Positions 16,049 through 26,518 are shown, numbered from the stretch's first letter. The stretch: DNA of 35,105 bases from Verrucomicrobiota bacterium (GCA_014584295.1 JACTNC010000060.1:1-35105), one strand, 5' to 3'. Made by a program: numbers and translations. Notes: generated by a model from the sequence alone, not told the origin.

Positions 16049-16963
16049 ATGTTCGCGGCTTTTCTCACGACGATCTTCTTTTCGCTGTCATCGATCTTCG
16101 CCAATCGAAGCATTCGTGTCGTGGGAGCGACTTATGCGAATCTTGGCCGCCTGATTGTTGCGGCGATTGTCCTGGGTGCCTATGCGCACACGCTCGGGCA
16201 GGGGCTCGCGGGCGACGCGACGTACTGGCTGCTGCTAAGCGGTGTTATTGGGATGGGCCTTGGCGATCTCGCCGCGTTTGGTGCGTTTCCGATTTTGGGC
16301 TCACGGCTGACTGCACTGGTCACGCAGTGCCTCGCGGCGCCGATCGCGGCGTGCACGGAATATTTCTGGCTGGGGACCACGCTGTCGGCGGTCCAGATTG
16401 TATGGAGCACCGTCATCCTGGCGGGCGTGGGTTTTGCGCTGATGCCATCGCGTCGGCATCCGCCGCGCGTCAAGGTGAAGCCCATCGGATTTCTCTGGGG
16501 CGCATTTTCCGCGGCGGGGCAGGGAATCGGCGCGGTCATGAGCCGCAAGGCAAACGAAGTCGCGACTGCCTCCGGACAGACACTCGATGGAATCACCGGC
16601 GCCTATCAGCGCATTCTGGGAGGCCTGGTGATCGCGCTGCTTTTCTTTCTGCTCAGGGCGGGCATCAGAAAAATTCTGGCTCGTGGGGAACCGAAGGTGG
16701 AAATCGCTCCCCCATCGAGTCGGCCGTGGTACGCCTACCTTTGGATCCCTGCCAATGGACTGTCCGGCGCGGTGATCGGCGTGAGCTGTTACCAATGGGC
16801 GTTGTTCACGACCAGCAGCGGACTCGTCCTTCCGATCGTGGCAACCACGCCGCTGGTCATCATTCCGCTTTCGTACTGGATCGAGCGCGAAACGCCGACG
16901 CTCCGATCAATCATCGGCGCAGCGATCGCAGTAACCGGCGCCGTGGCGCTTACGCAAGTGTAG
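16049..16963 (+). CDS. EamA/DMT-family permease
   Basis: A 304-residue integral membrane protein with about ten hydrophobic helices arranged as two EamA-type repeats. The first runs from 'MFAAFLTTIFFSLSSIFANR' to about 140; the second starts near 'GFLWGAFSAAGQGIGAVMSR' and ends with 'LRSIIGAAIAVTGAVALTQV'. A charged cytoplasmic loop (about 137-150 and 195-215) separates helices. I chose the ATG at 16049 because the longer frame from 15968 adds 27 polar residues that interrupt the usual helix-first start. DMT permeases export or take up amino acids, nucleosides or other small metabolites; the substrate is not evident. About 140 bases of shared upstream sequence separate it from the divergent deoxyhypusine-synthase homologue, so common regulation is possible but unproved. 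Confidence 0.9.
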   Translation: MFAAFLTTIFFSLSSIFANRSIRVVGATYANLGRLIVAAIVLGAYAHTLGQGLAGDATYWLLLSGVIGMGLGDLAAFGAFPILGSRLTALVTQCLAAPIAACTEYFWLGTTLSAVQIVWSTVILAGVGFALMPSRRHPPRVKVKPIGFLWGAFSAAGQGIGAVMSRKANEVATASGQTLDGITGAYQRILGGLVIALLFFLLRAGIRKILARGEPKVEIAPPSSRPWYAYLWIPANGLSGAVIGVSCYQWALFTTSSGLVLPIVATTPLVIIPLSYWIERETPTLRSIIGAAIAVTGAVALTQV

Positions 16964-17070
16964 GCAGATGTTCGCGGGAGGAAGCCAAGCCAGTCCTTCG
17001 AGGCCAGAAACTTGCCGAATGAGTTTCACGATCTGAGGTCAACGAGTAGGATGACCGCCGTGTACCCTGC

Positions 17071-17142
17071 GCTTACAGCCCCCCGCCGGGCACCGGTCAA
17101 AAGTGTAAGCCTGCAGCCCCTAAAGCGTGGGGCACATTTACA
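17071..17142 (+). promoter_or_regulatory. Leader with mutually exclusive stems upstream of nagB
   Basis: GCTTACA (17071-17077) can pair with TGTAAGC (17104-17110). The same TGTAA can alternatively pair with TTACA (17138-17142), enclosing the inner stem GCCCC (17116-17120) / GGGGC (17129-17133). The element ends 73 bases before the nagB ATG. The two folds exclude each other, as in leader switches, but no known riboswitch class is recognised. Confidence 0.25.
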
Positions 17143-17215
17143 AAAGCTTCTCATTCCCTTATCGCAAGATGCTGCCTCCCTTTAAGCTGCCGTCGGCTAT
17201 TTGATACATTTTTCC

Positions 17216-18013
17216 ATGAAATTGCCTTCCTCCCTCGAAATCCGGGTGTTTGACGACAATCGCCTGCTCGGCATTCGTGCCGCGCAGCAGGCCGCCCATT
17301 TGATCAGCGAAGCGATCGCCGCTCGCGGCAAGGCGCGCATCCTGATCGCCACCGGCAACTCTCAGATTGGGATGATGAATGCGCTCGTGGATCACAGCGA
17401 AGTGGACTGGTCTCGTGTCGAGGGTTTCCACCTCGACGAGTACGTCGGCATCTCCGACCAGCATCCCGCCAGCTTTCGTCTCTGGATTCGCACGCGTTTC
17501 GAGAAACGGGTGCGTCCCGGATTGATGGCCTACCTTCCCGGTGATGCTCCGGATGTTGATTCCGCTGCTGCTGCCTATGCCGCAAAACTTTTTTCCGAGC
17601 CCATCGACCTTGCGTTTGTGGGCATTGGTGAGAACGGTCATATCGCATTCAATGACCCTCCCGTCGCGGACTTCAATGACCCGCTTGACATCAAGCGGGT
17701 GACCCTGGACGAACCTTGCCGACGCCAGCAGGTGGGTGAAGGGCACTTTCCCTCTTTCGACGCGGTGCCGAAGGAGGCGCTGACCGTGACGTGTTCAGGG
17801 CTTCTCAAAGCGAGGTCGTGGGTGAGTTGTGTGCCTGATCTTCGCAAAGCCCGGGCAGTGAAGGATTCACTCGAAGGTCCGATCTCCCATTCGTGTCCCG
17901 GTTCGCTGATCCGCCGTCATCCGCATGTTTCGCTTTACCTTGATCAGGCGTCGGCATCGCTCCTGAGCGACCGCTCCGCGCTGATTCACACAGATCGGTT
18001 CATGGTGGATTGA
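17216..18013 (+). CDS. nagB: Glucosamine-6-phosphate deaminase
   Basis: A 265-residue protein with the NagB/RpiA/SugarP-isomerase fold. Key blocks are ILIATGNSQIGMMNAL (phosphate loop), VEGFHLDEYVGIS with Asp74 at the place of the E. coli proton-shuttling Asp72, and 'DLAFVGIGENGHIAFNDPP' with Asp131 and His142 matching the catalytic Asp141/His143 pair. The enzyme converts glucosamine 6-phosphate to fructose 6-phosphate and ammonia, the last step of amino-sugar catabolism. Length is typical. The ATG at 17216 is preferred to an in-frame TTG 15 bases upstream. No nagA, nagE or chitinase gene is adjacent, so it stands alone with its own leader. A glucosamine-6-phosphate deaminase-like paralogue with another substrate cannot be fully excluded. 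Confidence 0.9.
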   Translation: MKLPSSLEIRVFDDNRLLGIRAAQQAAHLISEAIAARGKARILIATGNSQIGMMNALVDHSEVDWSRVEGFHLDEYVGISDQHPASFRLWIRTRFEKRVRPGLMAYLPGDAPDVDSAAAAYAAKLFSEPIDLAFVGIGENGHIAFNDPPVADFNDPLDIKRVTLDEPCRRQQVGEGHFPSFDAVPKEALTVTCSGLLKARSWVSCVPDLRKARAVKDSLEGPISHSCPGSLIRRHPHVSLYLDQASASLLSDRSALIHTDRFMVD

Positions 18014-18106
18014 TGCCTGAATCCGCGTTCATTCCAAAATCTGCGGATGAACTGGATTGGAAATTAACGCAGTTTCCGAGGAGAAGATTGATCTTCCCGG
18101 CAATTT

Positions 18107-18263
18107 GGAGGGGCACGCTTCGTCGTGCCCGGATTGATGCGTAGCGCGATCGAGGCCGGACGAAGGATCGTCGTCGCAAGCGTCCACGATCGCGATGAAA
18201 TGGCGAAAGGGCTGGCGTTGCGATGCGCTGACCGATCCCGGGCACGACGACGCGTGCCCCTCC
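18107..18263. repeat. REP-like paired palindromic repeat, copy 2
   Basis: The left unit is GGAG plus GGGCACGCTTCGTCGTGCCC (18111-18130), identical over the 20-base palindrome to the unit at 4379-4398. The right unit, GGGCACGACGACGCGTGCCC (18240-18259) followed by CTCC, is the inverted form with one substitution. Inside, GGATTGATGCG after the left unit is roughly mirrored by CGCTGACCGATCC before the right unit. Total length is 157 bases against 213 for copy 1; the ends are conserved and the middle is not. Confidence 0.78.
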
Positions 18264-18288
18264 TCAACTGTCAGGTATTTTTTCAATC

Positions 18289-18364
18289 CTTCGTGTCTTC
18301 GCGTGAACACATCTCTGCATGTCCAAACCGGAGCAGGAAAGACTCGCACGAAGCCACGAAGTCG
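18289..18364. repeat. Inverted repeat of CTTCGTG-type units
   Basis: CTTCGTGTCTTCGCGTGA (18289-18306) is matched on the opposite strand by the sequence at 18341-18364, which reads CTTCGTGGCTTCGTGCGAG in reverse complement. Each unit also contains an internal CTTCG direct repeat. From memory, intergenic 'cttcgtgtcttcgtgg' repeats occur in many environmental bacteria. It lies next to, but apart from, the REP-like element. Confidence 0.5.
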
Positions 18365-18520
18365 GAAACCAGAGGCCTTCCCTCGGGTGATGATTTTGCC
18401 TGGGTGGAGCAACTCGATTTGGCCATTCTCTAGGCATGGTGATTGGAGCAAATGAGACGATTCCCGGCATAAAATCGGGCTGGGCGGAGGGCTTGGGATG
18501 CGTTTTGCTGGTCGATTCGC

Positions 18521-20386
<1,866 letters not shown>

Positions 20387-20450
20387 GCAGGAGGAACGGG
20401 AATTCCAGCCTGAACGTATACGCTTCTGCCGGCGGCTGAGCGGTCGTCAG

Positions 20451-21344
20451 TTACTTTAATCCAAGTTGCCCCGCCAGCCATGCGGCACGGTTTGTGGTGA
20501 TGGCGTCCACGCCGTCAGCAACGAGCTGCCTTGCTATGTCGACGTCGTCACAGGTCCAGGCTATCAGCCTGAGTCCGGCGGCGCGTGACTTCGCGACGAG
20601 GTCCCGATTGATCTTTTCATACTGGAGGTCCAGCCCGTCGAGGTCGAGGGTGAGGCACGTCTGGATGAGGCTGTCGTCGTAAGGAAGGGAGGCGCCGCTT
20701 TTCGGATCCTTGTCGGGAGCCTTCAGCAGATAGACCGGCAAATCAGGCATCAGCCTTTTTGCGCCGGCGCAGACATCGAGCTTGAAGCTGATGATCGTGA
20801 TGCGGGAGCGCTTGCCGCTCCGGCCGATGGCCTCCTGGAGAAAGGGCAGAATCTCCGGTCCGCACTTGACCTCGCAGAAGGCGATTCCGCGTTCCGGGAT
20901 TGTGGCAAGGACCTCCTCGATGAACGGCATCTTCTCGCCGGCGAACGCTTCTCCCTTCCACCTGCCGACATCCAGCTTGCGCAATTCCTGTGAGCTCGAT
21001 TCTGCGATGACCCGATCGACACCGCTGGTGCGCTTCGTATTGCCGTCATGGCTGACGATGATGCGATTGTCTGCTGTCAGGAAACAGTCAAATTCGATTG
21101 CGGGCACCTGGCCTGCCCACGCGAGATTGAAGGAAGCCAGCGTGTTTTCAGGAGCTAGATAGGATTCGCCGCGATGGGCAACGAGCAAGACTGGATGATG
21201 CGACTTGATTTTGGAAGGTAGCATGGATCTTGCGGTGCTGGCGAGGAGTGGGAGGAGGGCGATGACGGCACCAGCGAGCAGGCGAAAATGCTTTGAGAAG
21301 CGAGGCGTGCCAACGCTGGGGATAGCGTGGATTTTGAGGGGCAT
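20451..21344 (-). CDS. Exported glycerophosphodiester phosphodiesterase-family protein
   Basis: A 297-residue protein with an N-terminal hydrophobic segment (RLLAGAVIALLPLLASTARS, 21-40) that could be a signal peptide or membrane anchor, then a GDPD TIM-barrel domain. Catalytic signature residues are present: H57-R58-G in LLVAHRGES, PENT at 65-68, E84 and D86 in 'AIEFDCFLTADN' (metal ligands), and H99-D100 in IVSHDGNTKRTSG. Later blocks 'CEVKCGPEI' and 'LRLIAWTCDDVDIARQLVAD' and the end 'GVDAITTNRAAWL' are typical of the family. It probably hydrolyses glycerophosphodiesters in the periplasm to glycerol 3-phosphate and an alcohol. It follows deoA on the same strand after 71 bases and may share a transcript. 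Confidence 0.93.
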   Translation of the reverse strand: MPLKIHAIPSVGTPRFSKHFRLLAGAVIALLPLLASTARSMLPSKIKSHHPVLLVAHRGESYLAPENTLASFNLAWAGQVPAIEFDCFLTADNRIIVSHDGNTKRTSGVDRVIAESSSQELRKLDVGRWKGEAFAGEKMPFIEEVLATIPERGIAFCEVKCGPEILPFLQEAIGRSGKRSRITIISFKLDVCAGAKRLMPDLPVYLLKAPDKDPKSGASLPYDDSLIQTCLTLDLDGLDLQYEKINRDLVAKSRAAGLRLIAWTCDDVDIARQLVADGVDAITTNRAAWLAGQLGLK

Positions 21345-21415
21345 ATTTTCAGTGGGGATCTATTTCCGGACTGAGCGTGAGGCAAGGAGGCGACGGTCGG
21401 TGCACGACTTCGCGT

Positions 21416-22735
21416 CTACAGGATCACTCCGGCGATGAGGGGAACACGAGCGGGAGGTTGGTCGCTGATGGCGATGGAGTCCAGAATTCTATCCCTGGCG
21501 GCTTTCAAGCGGTCTTCGCCGTTGACATGGAGCAGGCATAGAGGAGCGCCATGTGAAATCGGTTCTCCCACCTTGACCACGCGAGAGATTCCTGCGGCAG
21601 GATCGATCGCGTCCTCGACTCGCGCCCGGCCTGCTCCGAGATCCAGCGCGGCGAGAGCGATTCCCATTGCATCGACGCGGCTGATGTATCCAGTTGTTGG
21701 AGACGGGATGGAAACGGTGCGGTTCGACTGCGGAAGCAGGGTGGGATTGTCGATGGCCGCCACATCGCCGCCCTGCGAAGCGACAATATCACGGAATTTT
21801 GCGAGAGCTGCGCCGCTGTCCACCGCATGCCTTAGCTTCAAATTTGCAGACGCGAGGTCCTTGATCACTCCTCCCAGTACCAGCATGTGCGCACCAAGTG
21901 CGAACGTGACCTCCATCAGATCGGACGGGCCCCTGCCGTGCAGGCAGGCGATGGACTCTTCGACCTCGAGGGCGTTTCCGACGTTGCGACCGAGGGGCTC
22001 GTGCATCGCCGTGAGCAGGGCGCGGACCTGCTTCCCGCCGGCACGGCCGACGCTTACGAGTGCCTCCGCGAGTTCGCGCGCCTGGTCGAGGGACTTCATG
22101 AAGGCGCCGCCTCCGAATTTTACGTCGAGCACGAGCGCATCGATGCCTTCGGCCAGCTTTTTGGACAGGATCGATGCGCAGATCAGCGGAATGCACTCGA
22201 CCGTGGCCGTGACGTCCCGCAGCGCGTAGAGCGTCCGGTCGGCCGGTGCAAGATCACGGGTTTGTCCGATCAGCGCGCATCCGATGCGGGCAACCTGGGA
22301 TTCGAATTCTGCAAGAGAAAGTCCCGTCCTGAAACCCGGAATCGACTCCAGTTTGTCGAGCGTTCCGCCCGAGTGTCCCAGACCGCGACCGCTGATCATG
22401 GGAACGGGCACACCGCAGGCGGCGACCATTGGGGCGAGGGGGATGGAAACCTTGTCGCCCACGCCACCGGTCGAGTGTTTGTCGACCTTGATGCCCGGAA
22501 CCGCTGACAGGTCCGCCATGCGACCCGAACGCATCATGGCGTCGGTCAGCGCGGCGGTTTCCGCAGGAGTCATGCCCTTCAGAAGGATGGCCATGAGCAT
22601 TGCGCTCAACTGGTACTTTTCCCAGGAAGCATCGGTCGCCCCGCGGACAAACGCCTGGATCTCGGCGTCGGTTAGCGCATGGCCGTCGCGCTTGCGGGCG
22701 ATGATGTGCTGGGGAAAGGGCGAAGCGGAGGGCAT
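21416..22735 (-). CDS. deoA: Thymidine phosphorylase
   Basis: A 439-residue protein, matching the usual length of DeoA (about 440). It shows the family layout: an N-terminal alpha domain with 'IIARKRDGHALTDAEIQAFV', the phosphate-binding signature 'KVDKHSTGGVGDKVS', then SGRGLGHSGGTLDKLESIPG, the 'ALRDVTATVECIPLICASI' block and 'LDVKFGGGAFMK'. The C-terminal domain ends in VPLIAGVIL. It cleaves thymidine or deoxyuridine with phosphate to the base and 2-deoxyribose 1-phosphate. I chose the ATG at 22735; an upstream in-frame ATG at 22771 adds 12 residues without homology. Broader pyrimidine-nucleoside phosphorylase activity is possible. Other deo genes are absent here. A strong hairpin sits about 100 bases upstream. 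Confidence 0.94.
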   Translation of the reverse strand: MPSASPFPQHIIARKRDGHALTDAEIQAFVRGATDASWEKYQLSAMLMAILLKGMTPAETAALTDAMMRSGRMADLSAVPGIKVDKHSTGGVGDKVSIPLAPMVAACGVPVPMISGRGLGHSGGTLDKLESIPGFRTGLSLAEFESQVARIGCALIGQTRDLAPADRTLYALRDVTATVECIPLICASILSKKLAEGIDALVLDVKFGGGAFMKSLDQARELAEALVSVGRAGGKQVRALLTAMHEPLGRNVGNALEVEESIACLHGRGPSDLMEVTFALGAHMLVLGGVIKDLASANLKLRHAVDSGAALAKFRDIVASQGGDVAAIDNPTLLPQSNRTVSIPSPTTGYISRVDAMGIALAALDLGAGRARVEDAIDPAAGISRVVKVGEPISHGAPLCLLHVNGEDRLKAARDRILDSIAISDQPPARVPLIAGVIL

Positions 22736-22835
22736 GCTCCGGATTGCACCACGCGAGCCGCGGAACAGCAATGCTGCAGCATGCGACGCTCTGGAGGGTT
22801 GGGACCACGGACATTCAGGCGGATGGTGAAGGATG

Positions 22836-22865
22836 TGTCCTGAGGGGAGGCTTCCCTCAGGGACA
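22836..22865. terminator. Strong hairpin between the pseudo-receiver gene and deoA
   Basis: TGTCCTGAGGG (22836-22846) pairs with CCCTCAGGGACA (22854-22865), with a single bulged C and a 7-base loop. It lies after the minus-strand coiled-coil gene and before minus-strand deoA. No T-run follows on either strand, so it may be an mRNA processing or stability element rather than a classic terminator. Confidence 0.45.
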
Positions 22866-22927
22866 GCTCGCTCCCCAAAGGGCTTCCCGTGCTACCAGGC
22901 GCGAGGATCCACCGCGGTGCGGTGAGG

Positions 22928-24319
22928 TCACGGCTTCTTATTTCCGCCGAATACAGACTTGGCCATTTCGAGTGGGGCCCTTGCGAGTGTGCGCATAGGG
23001 CCGGAGGATGCGGGTGCGGCGGTTGGCGCCGTTGCCAGGCGGGTTGTCAACCGAGCCTCTGCCTCCGCGACCTTCAATTCGCGTGCGGCGAGTTGCTCCT
23101 CCCGAGCTTTCAATGCTGCGTCCTTCTCCTGCGTGTAAAGGCGGTCATTGCGGACATGGGCGCGCTCGCTCTCGAGGAGTTCGCTCGCCCGCTGAAGTTT
23201 CTGCCACGCCTCACGAAGCGCGCCGTCGTCGAAGGGCGATTTTGTCTCTGGGCGCGCGGTCGTGCTGAACCAGAGCACTCGATCGGCCTCCAACTGGGTC
23301 TGCACCTTGCGCAGGCGGGCTTCGTATTCCTTGAGATTTGTTTCCTGCTCCCGAAGCAGGTCCAAATCGTCGTGCCACCGGCGGCGCTCGCGTGCAATCT
23401 TGGCGGCCTCCTGCTGGAGCTTCATGGCGGTGTCGCGCTGCCGTGCCTCCTCCTTGTGGACGCGATCCCTCATGGCTGCGACCTCCGCAGCGGAGGCGGC
23501 CCACTCGGGCAGCATGGGAACCGAGAGTTTTTCCTCGAGTTCCTGGCGTTCCGATTCGAGAAGGCTGCGTTCGCGTTCAATCTCCTCGCGCTGTTCGCTC
23601 AGGGCTTTGGCTTTTGCCTCAATGGCCTCCTGCGCTGCGGCGACGTGATCACGTTGCGTGCGAAGCTCGGCGAGTTCCGCCTGTTGGATCGTGGCGTCGG
23701 AGTGCTGGATCAACAGGGCCTTGACCTCCGACTCCAGGGCATTGCGCTCGTGGAGGGTGCGCTGAAACCTCGCTTCGAGTTCATCCCGCTCCTTTGTCAG
23801 TTGAAGCATTTGCTCGCGCAGCGCCTGTACCGATGCCGCCTCGGCGGTGCCGACGGAACCGTCGGGTTCGCGATCCATGCGGGCGAGCGTCTGTTCTACC
23901 TCCGCAAGGTCCGCAGGGGTGACGCCGGATTCGTCGGCGTCGGGCAACACGCCGGGATTGAGCAGGTCGCGCACGCGCCGGACTGTCGGTCTGAGGTCCT
24001 CGCCGAGCGGGATCACGTCGGCGATGCCGAGGCGGATGCATTTCACGACGAGGGCCAGTTCGGGGGTTTCGGAAAGGAGCGCTACGGGGGCGGTGGGCTG
24101 GACCTGTTTCAGGGATTCGAAGACCTGCAGCCCTGTGATGTCGGGGAGCTGTTCGGCGACGAGTGCGAGATCGAACCATTCGTTGCGTGCGGCCTCGACG
24201 GCTTCGTCCGGGGTGAGGAATGCGCGCACATCGAATCCGGCGTCGGCCAGTGAGAGCACGATGCGACGCTTTAGCCTGGGATCGTGATGGGCGACCAGAA
24301 TCTTTTTGACGAGGGTCAT
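22928..24319 (-). CDS. Pseudo-receiver domain protein with long coiled coil
   Basis: A 463-residue protein. Residues 1-120 have the receiver fold pattern (KKILVAHHDPRLKRRIVLSL, then FDLALVAEQLPDITGLQVF and LGIADVIPLGEDL), but every phosphorylation residue is changed: the acidic pair is H11-H12, the phosphoacceptor Asp is A55, and the conserved Lys is L105. It should therefore not be phosphorylated in the normal way. Residues about 165-435 form an almost continuous, highly charged coiled coil rich in Glu, Arg and Gln, with one break near PMLPEWAAS. The C-terminus is a basic tail (VFGGNKKP). No membrane segment or enzymatic domain is seen. A structural, polar-scaffold or signalling-adaptor role is possible; function unknown. 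Confidence 0.85.
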   Translation of the reverse strand: MTLVKKILVAHHDPRLKRRIVLSLADAGFDVRAFLTPDEAVEAARNEWFDLALVAEQLPDITGLQVFESLKQVQPTAPVALLSETPELALVVKCIRLGIADVIPLGEDLRPTVRRVRDLLNPGVLPDADESGVTPADLAEVEQTLARMDREPDGSVGTAEAASVQALREQMLQLTKERDELEARFQRTLHERNALESEVKALLIQHSDATIQQAELAELRTQRDHVAAAQEAIEAKAKALSEQREEIERERSLLESERQELEEKLSVPMLPEWAASAAEVAAMRDRVHKEEARQRDTAMKLQQEAAKIARERRRWHDDLDLLREQETNLKEYEARLRKVQTQLEADRVLWFSTTARPETKSPFDDGALREAWQKLQRASELLESERAHVRNDRLYTQEKDAALKAREEQLAARELKVAEAEARLTTRLATAPTAAPASSGPMRTLARAPLEMAKSVFGGNKKP

Positions 24320-24385
24320 GAATGCGGGATCGACAAATGCGTTGGCCTGAGAGGTAAGCCGACAGCGATTTCATCGCCACATCAT

Positions 24386-24447
24386 ACCCCGGCTGAATAG
24401 GGATTTACCCGGGGTTTACAGGGAGCTGGGCATTTCACCCCGGCTGT
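24386..24447 (-). repeat. Short repeats after natB
   Basis: ACCCCGGCTG occurs twice, near 24386 and near 24437. CCCCGG and CCGGGG in the same stretch can form a 6-base stem around 16 bases. It lies just past the natB stop on the minus strand and may help end transcription; the evidence is weak. Confidence 0.25.
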
Positions 24448-24450
24448 TTT

Positions 24451-25683
24451 CTAGGAGCGGAACAGGACGCTCTCCCGATTGAACATTCTTTCGGCAAGAA
24501 TCAGGCCGAGTGCGGCGAAAACAGAGGTGGAGATGAAGATGAGGCTGATGTATCCCCAGTTGAATACGCCTGACACGAGTTCCTTGCAGAGCAGGGCCAC
24601 ATTCAGGATGGGCACGCAGGCGAGCGTTGCGTTGAGATCGACGCCCGGAAGCGTCGCCAGCATTGCGGGCAGAAGCACGACGATCACCAGGGGAGAAACG
24701 TAGCTCTGTGCCTCCTTGTAGCTCTTGGCAAACAGCGAGAGCGCAATCAGTCCGGATGAGAACAGGACGGCGAGGGGCAGGACCATCGCGAGTGCGAGCA
24801 GGAAGCCTGTCGGATCGATTGCGGGCAGAGCGGATCGGGCGGCGCCGCCTGCTCCCTGCGCCACGGTGGCCATGGCATCCCGGGCAAAGAGGACAACGCC
24901 CGCGCCCAGCGTGACGGCGGTCGAGAGTGCCGATAGCACCACGGTTGCCAGCGAGGCAGTTAGGACCATGAAGAATTTTCCGAGCGCGATTTCGCGTCGG
25001 CCCACCGGACTGCAGAGAAGGGTTTCCATGGTGCCCCGCTCCTTTTCTCCAGCGGTGAGGTCCATTGCGGGATACATCGCCCCGGAAAAGGAGAGCAGGA
25101 TGATGACGCAGGGGATCAGGCCACCGATCAGGTTGCCGCCTACCTTTTCGGGCGGAGCGACGTTCTGGCGGGTGATGTCGAATGGCTTGAGGATGGAGCG
25201 CGGGATGCGTCTCTTTTCCAGCTTGGAGAGAATGAGCTTCTCGCGGTAGTCGCGAAAGAAACGATCCAGTTCGTTGGCAGCGAGACCGGATCGGAGTTCG
25301 CCCTCATACGTGAAGATCTTAACGCTGGCCGGGCGACCTTCGGCGATTGCCTGGTCGAAACCCTGCGGGATTTCAACGGCGGCCCGCAGCGTCTTTTCCG
25401 AGATGCGGTTCCGAAAGTCACCGGTGGTCGGAACGATCTTCAGCTTCGGGTGAGACGCGAGTGCGGCTCGTATGCCGGGAGAATCCTCGCCACCGATCAC
25501 CATGATTGCCTGGGTTTCGGAGCGTGCCTTGCGCACGATCTTCGTCGTGAACGCGCCAAAGGCAAAAAAGATCACGGGGATCAGCAGCGTTGGAACAACA
25601 AACATCGATATCAGGGTGCGGCGGTCGCGCAGCGTGTCGGTCAGCTCCTTTGCGTAGACCGTGAATACCTGGCGTGCGTTCAT
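24451..25683 (-). CDS. natB: ABC-2 type permease, NatB-like
   Basis: A 410-residue membrane protein. An N-terminal helix (about 25-46, 'MFVVPTLLIPVIFFAFGAF') is followed by a large extracytoplasmic domain of about 140 residues, then a five-to-six-helix bundle from about 190 to the end. The block 'MDLTAGEKERGTMETLLCSP' and the following VGRREIALGKF are the signature of NatB/YhaP-type ABC-2 permeases; Bacillus NatAB exports sodium ions. Its start codon overlaps the stop of the ATPase gene by 4 bases (ATGA), so the two subunits are translationally coupled. The transported substrate here is unproved: related systems also export lipids, peptides or antibiotics. Confidence 0.9.
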   Translation of the reverse strand: MNARQVFTVYAKELTDTLRDRRTLISMFVVPTLLIPVIFFAFGAFTTKIVRKARSETQAIMVIGGEDSPGIRAALASHPKLKIVPTTGDFRNRISEKTLRAAVEIPQGFDQAIAEGRPASVKIFTYEGELRSGLAANELDRFFRDYREKLILSKLEKRRIPRSILKPFDITRQNVAPPEKVGGNLIGGLIPCVIILLSFSGAMYPAMDLTAGEKERGTMETLLCSPVGRREIALGKFFMVLTASLATVVLSALSTAVTLGAGVVLFARDAMATVAQGAGGAARSALPAIDPTGFLLALAMVLPLAVLFSSGLIALSLFAKSYKEAQSYVSPLVIVVLLPAMLATLPGVDLNATLACVPILNVALLCKELVSGVFNWGYISLIFISTSVFAALGLILAERMFNRESVLFRS

Positions 25684-26423
25684 GGGCCGGCCTCCACGCC
25701 GATGGTCCGGAGGAAAACCTGCTCCATGTCGGAGGCACCGGTGCGCTGTTTCAGCTCCTCATGCGAGCCCTCGGCGAGCAGGCGCCCACCGTGCACCACG
25801 GCGATCGTGTCACAGAGCTTTTCCACCTCGCTCATGATGTGCGTCGAATAGATGACGGTCTTCCCTCGGTCGCGGCAGTCGCGGACGAATGCGACAATGG
25901 TACGTGCGGCGAGGACATCCAGTCCCAGAGTCGGTTCATCGAGAATGATGACGTCGGGATCGTGCACAAGTGTCCGCGCGATGGAGGTCTTCTGCTTCAT
26001 GCCTGTGGAAAACCTGTCGACCCTCTGGTCGAGGAAATCCTCCATCCGAAGCTCGGCGGCCAGGGTTTCTGTGCGCCGGGCGATCTCTTCGGGGCGCATG
26101 CCGTGGAGTCTGCCGAAGTAAGTGATTGTCTCCCGTGCGGTCAGACGCCCGTAGAGCGCGGTGCTTGCGGCGAGAAATCCGAGCCTGGCTCGAACAGCTC
26201 CCGGATTGTCGGTCAGGTCGATGCCGGCGACGCGTGCGCTTCCGCTTGTCGGCTGAAGCAGGGTGGCCAGCATGCGCAGGATCGTGGTCTTGCCGGCGCC
26301 ATTGACGCCGAGCAGCCCGTAGATCCTCCCGGGATGGCAGGTGAAGGATACGGAATCCACGGCTCTCACCTCGCCCCGTTTCCGGTCATGGAACACCTTG
26401 GTCAATTGTCGCGCTTCGATCAT
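25680..26423 (-). CDS. natA: ABC transporter ATP-binding protein, NatA-like
   Basis: A 247-residue ABC ATPase from the ATG at 26423. Walker A is GVNGAGKT (39-46), the signature is FSTGMKQK, Walker B is '[12 protein letters not shown]' with catalytic Glu, and the switch histidine is in [14 protein letters not shown]. The motif FSTGMKQK and the [11 protein letters not shown] helix are typical of NatA and CcmA/DrrA-like ATPases that drive ABC-2 permeases. The C-terminus ([20 protein letters not shown]) matches the regulatory tail of this group. A longer frame from 26483 adds 20 arginine-rich residues and is unlikely. It overlaps natB by 4 bases, so ATPase and permease are made together. Confidence 0.92.
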   Translation of the reverse strand: MIEARQLTKVFHDRKRGEVRAVDSVSFTCHPGRIYGLLGVNGAGKTTILRMLATLLQPTSGSARVAGIDLTDNPGAVRARLGFLAASTALYGRLTARETITYFGRLHGMRPEEIARRTETLAAELRMEDFLDQRVDRFSTGMKQKTSIARTLVHDPDVIILDEPTLGLDVLAARTIVAFVRDCRDRGKTVIYSTHIMSEVEKLCDTIAVVHGGRLLAEGSHEELKQRTGASDMEQVFLRTIGVEAGP

Positions 26424-26518
26424 GCGGCCCCGCGACGCTGACCGGCGGCGCGACAAAGGGAAAGGGCGAAAAGCGGCGGGCAAGGTGACCGGAGTGCAGA
26501 CCCGCCGTCCCCAGATGG

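Larger units (their letters stand above)
18014..18520. other. 507-base intergenic region with two repeat structures
   Basis: Between nagB and the ABC-F gene, both plus strand. I see no credible coding frame. The stretch contains a REP-like paired palindromic repeat (18107-18263) and a second inverted repeat built on CTTCGTG (18289-18364). The promoter of the ABC-F gene must lie in the last 150 bases, but no strong motif stands out. Confidence 0.6.
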
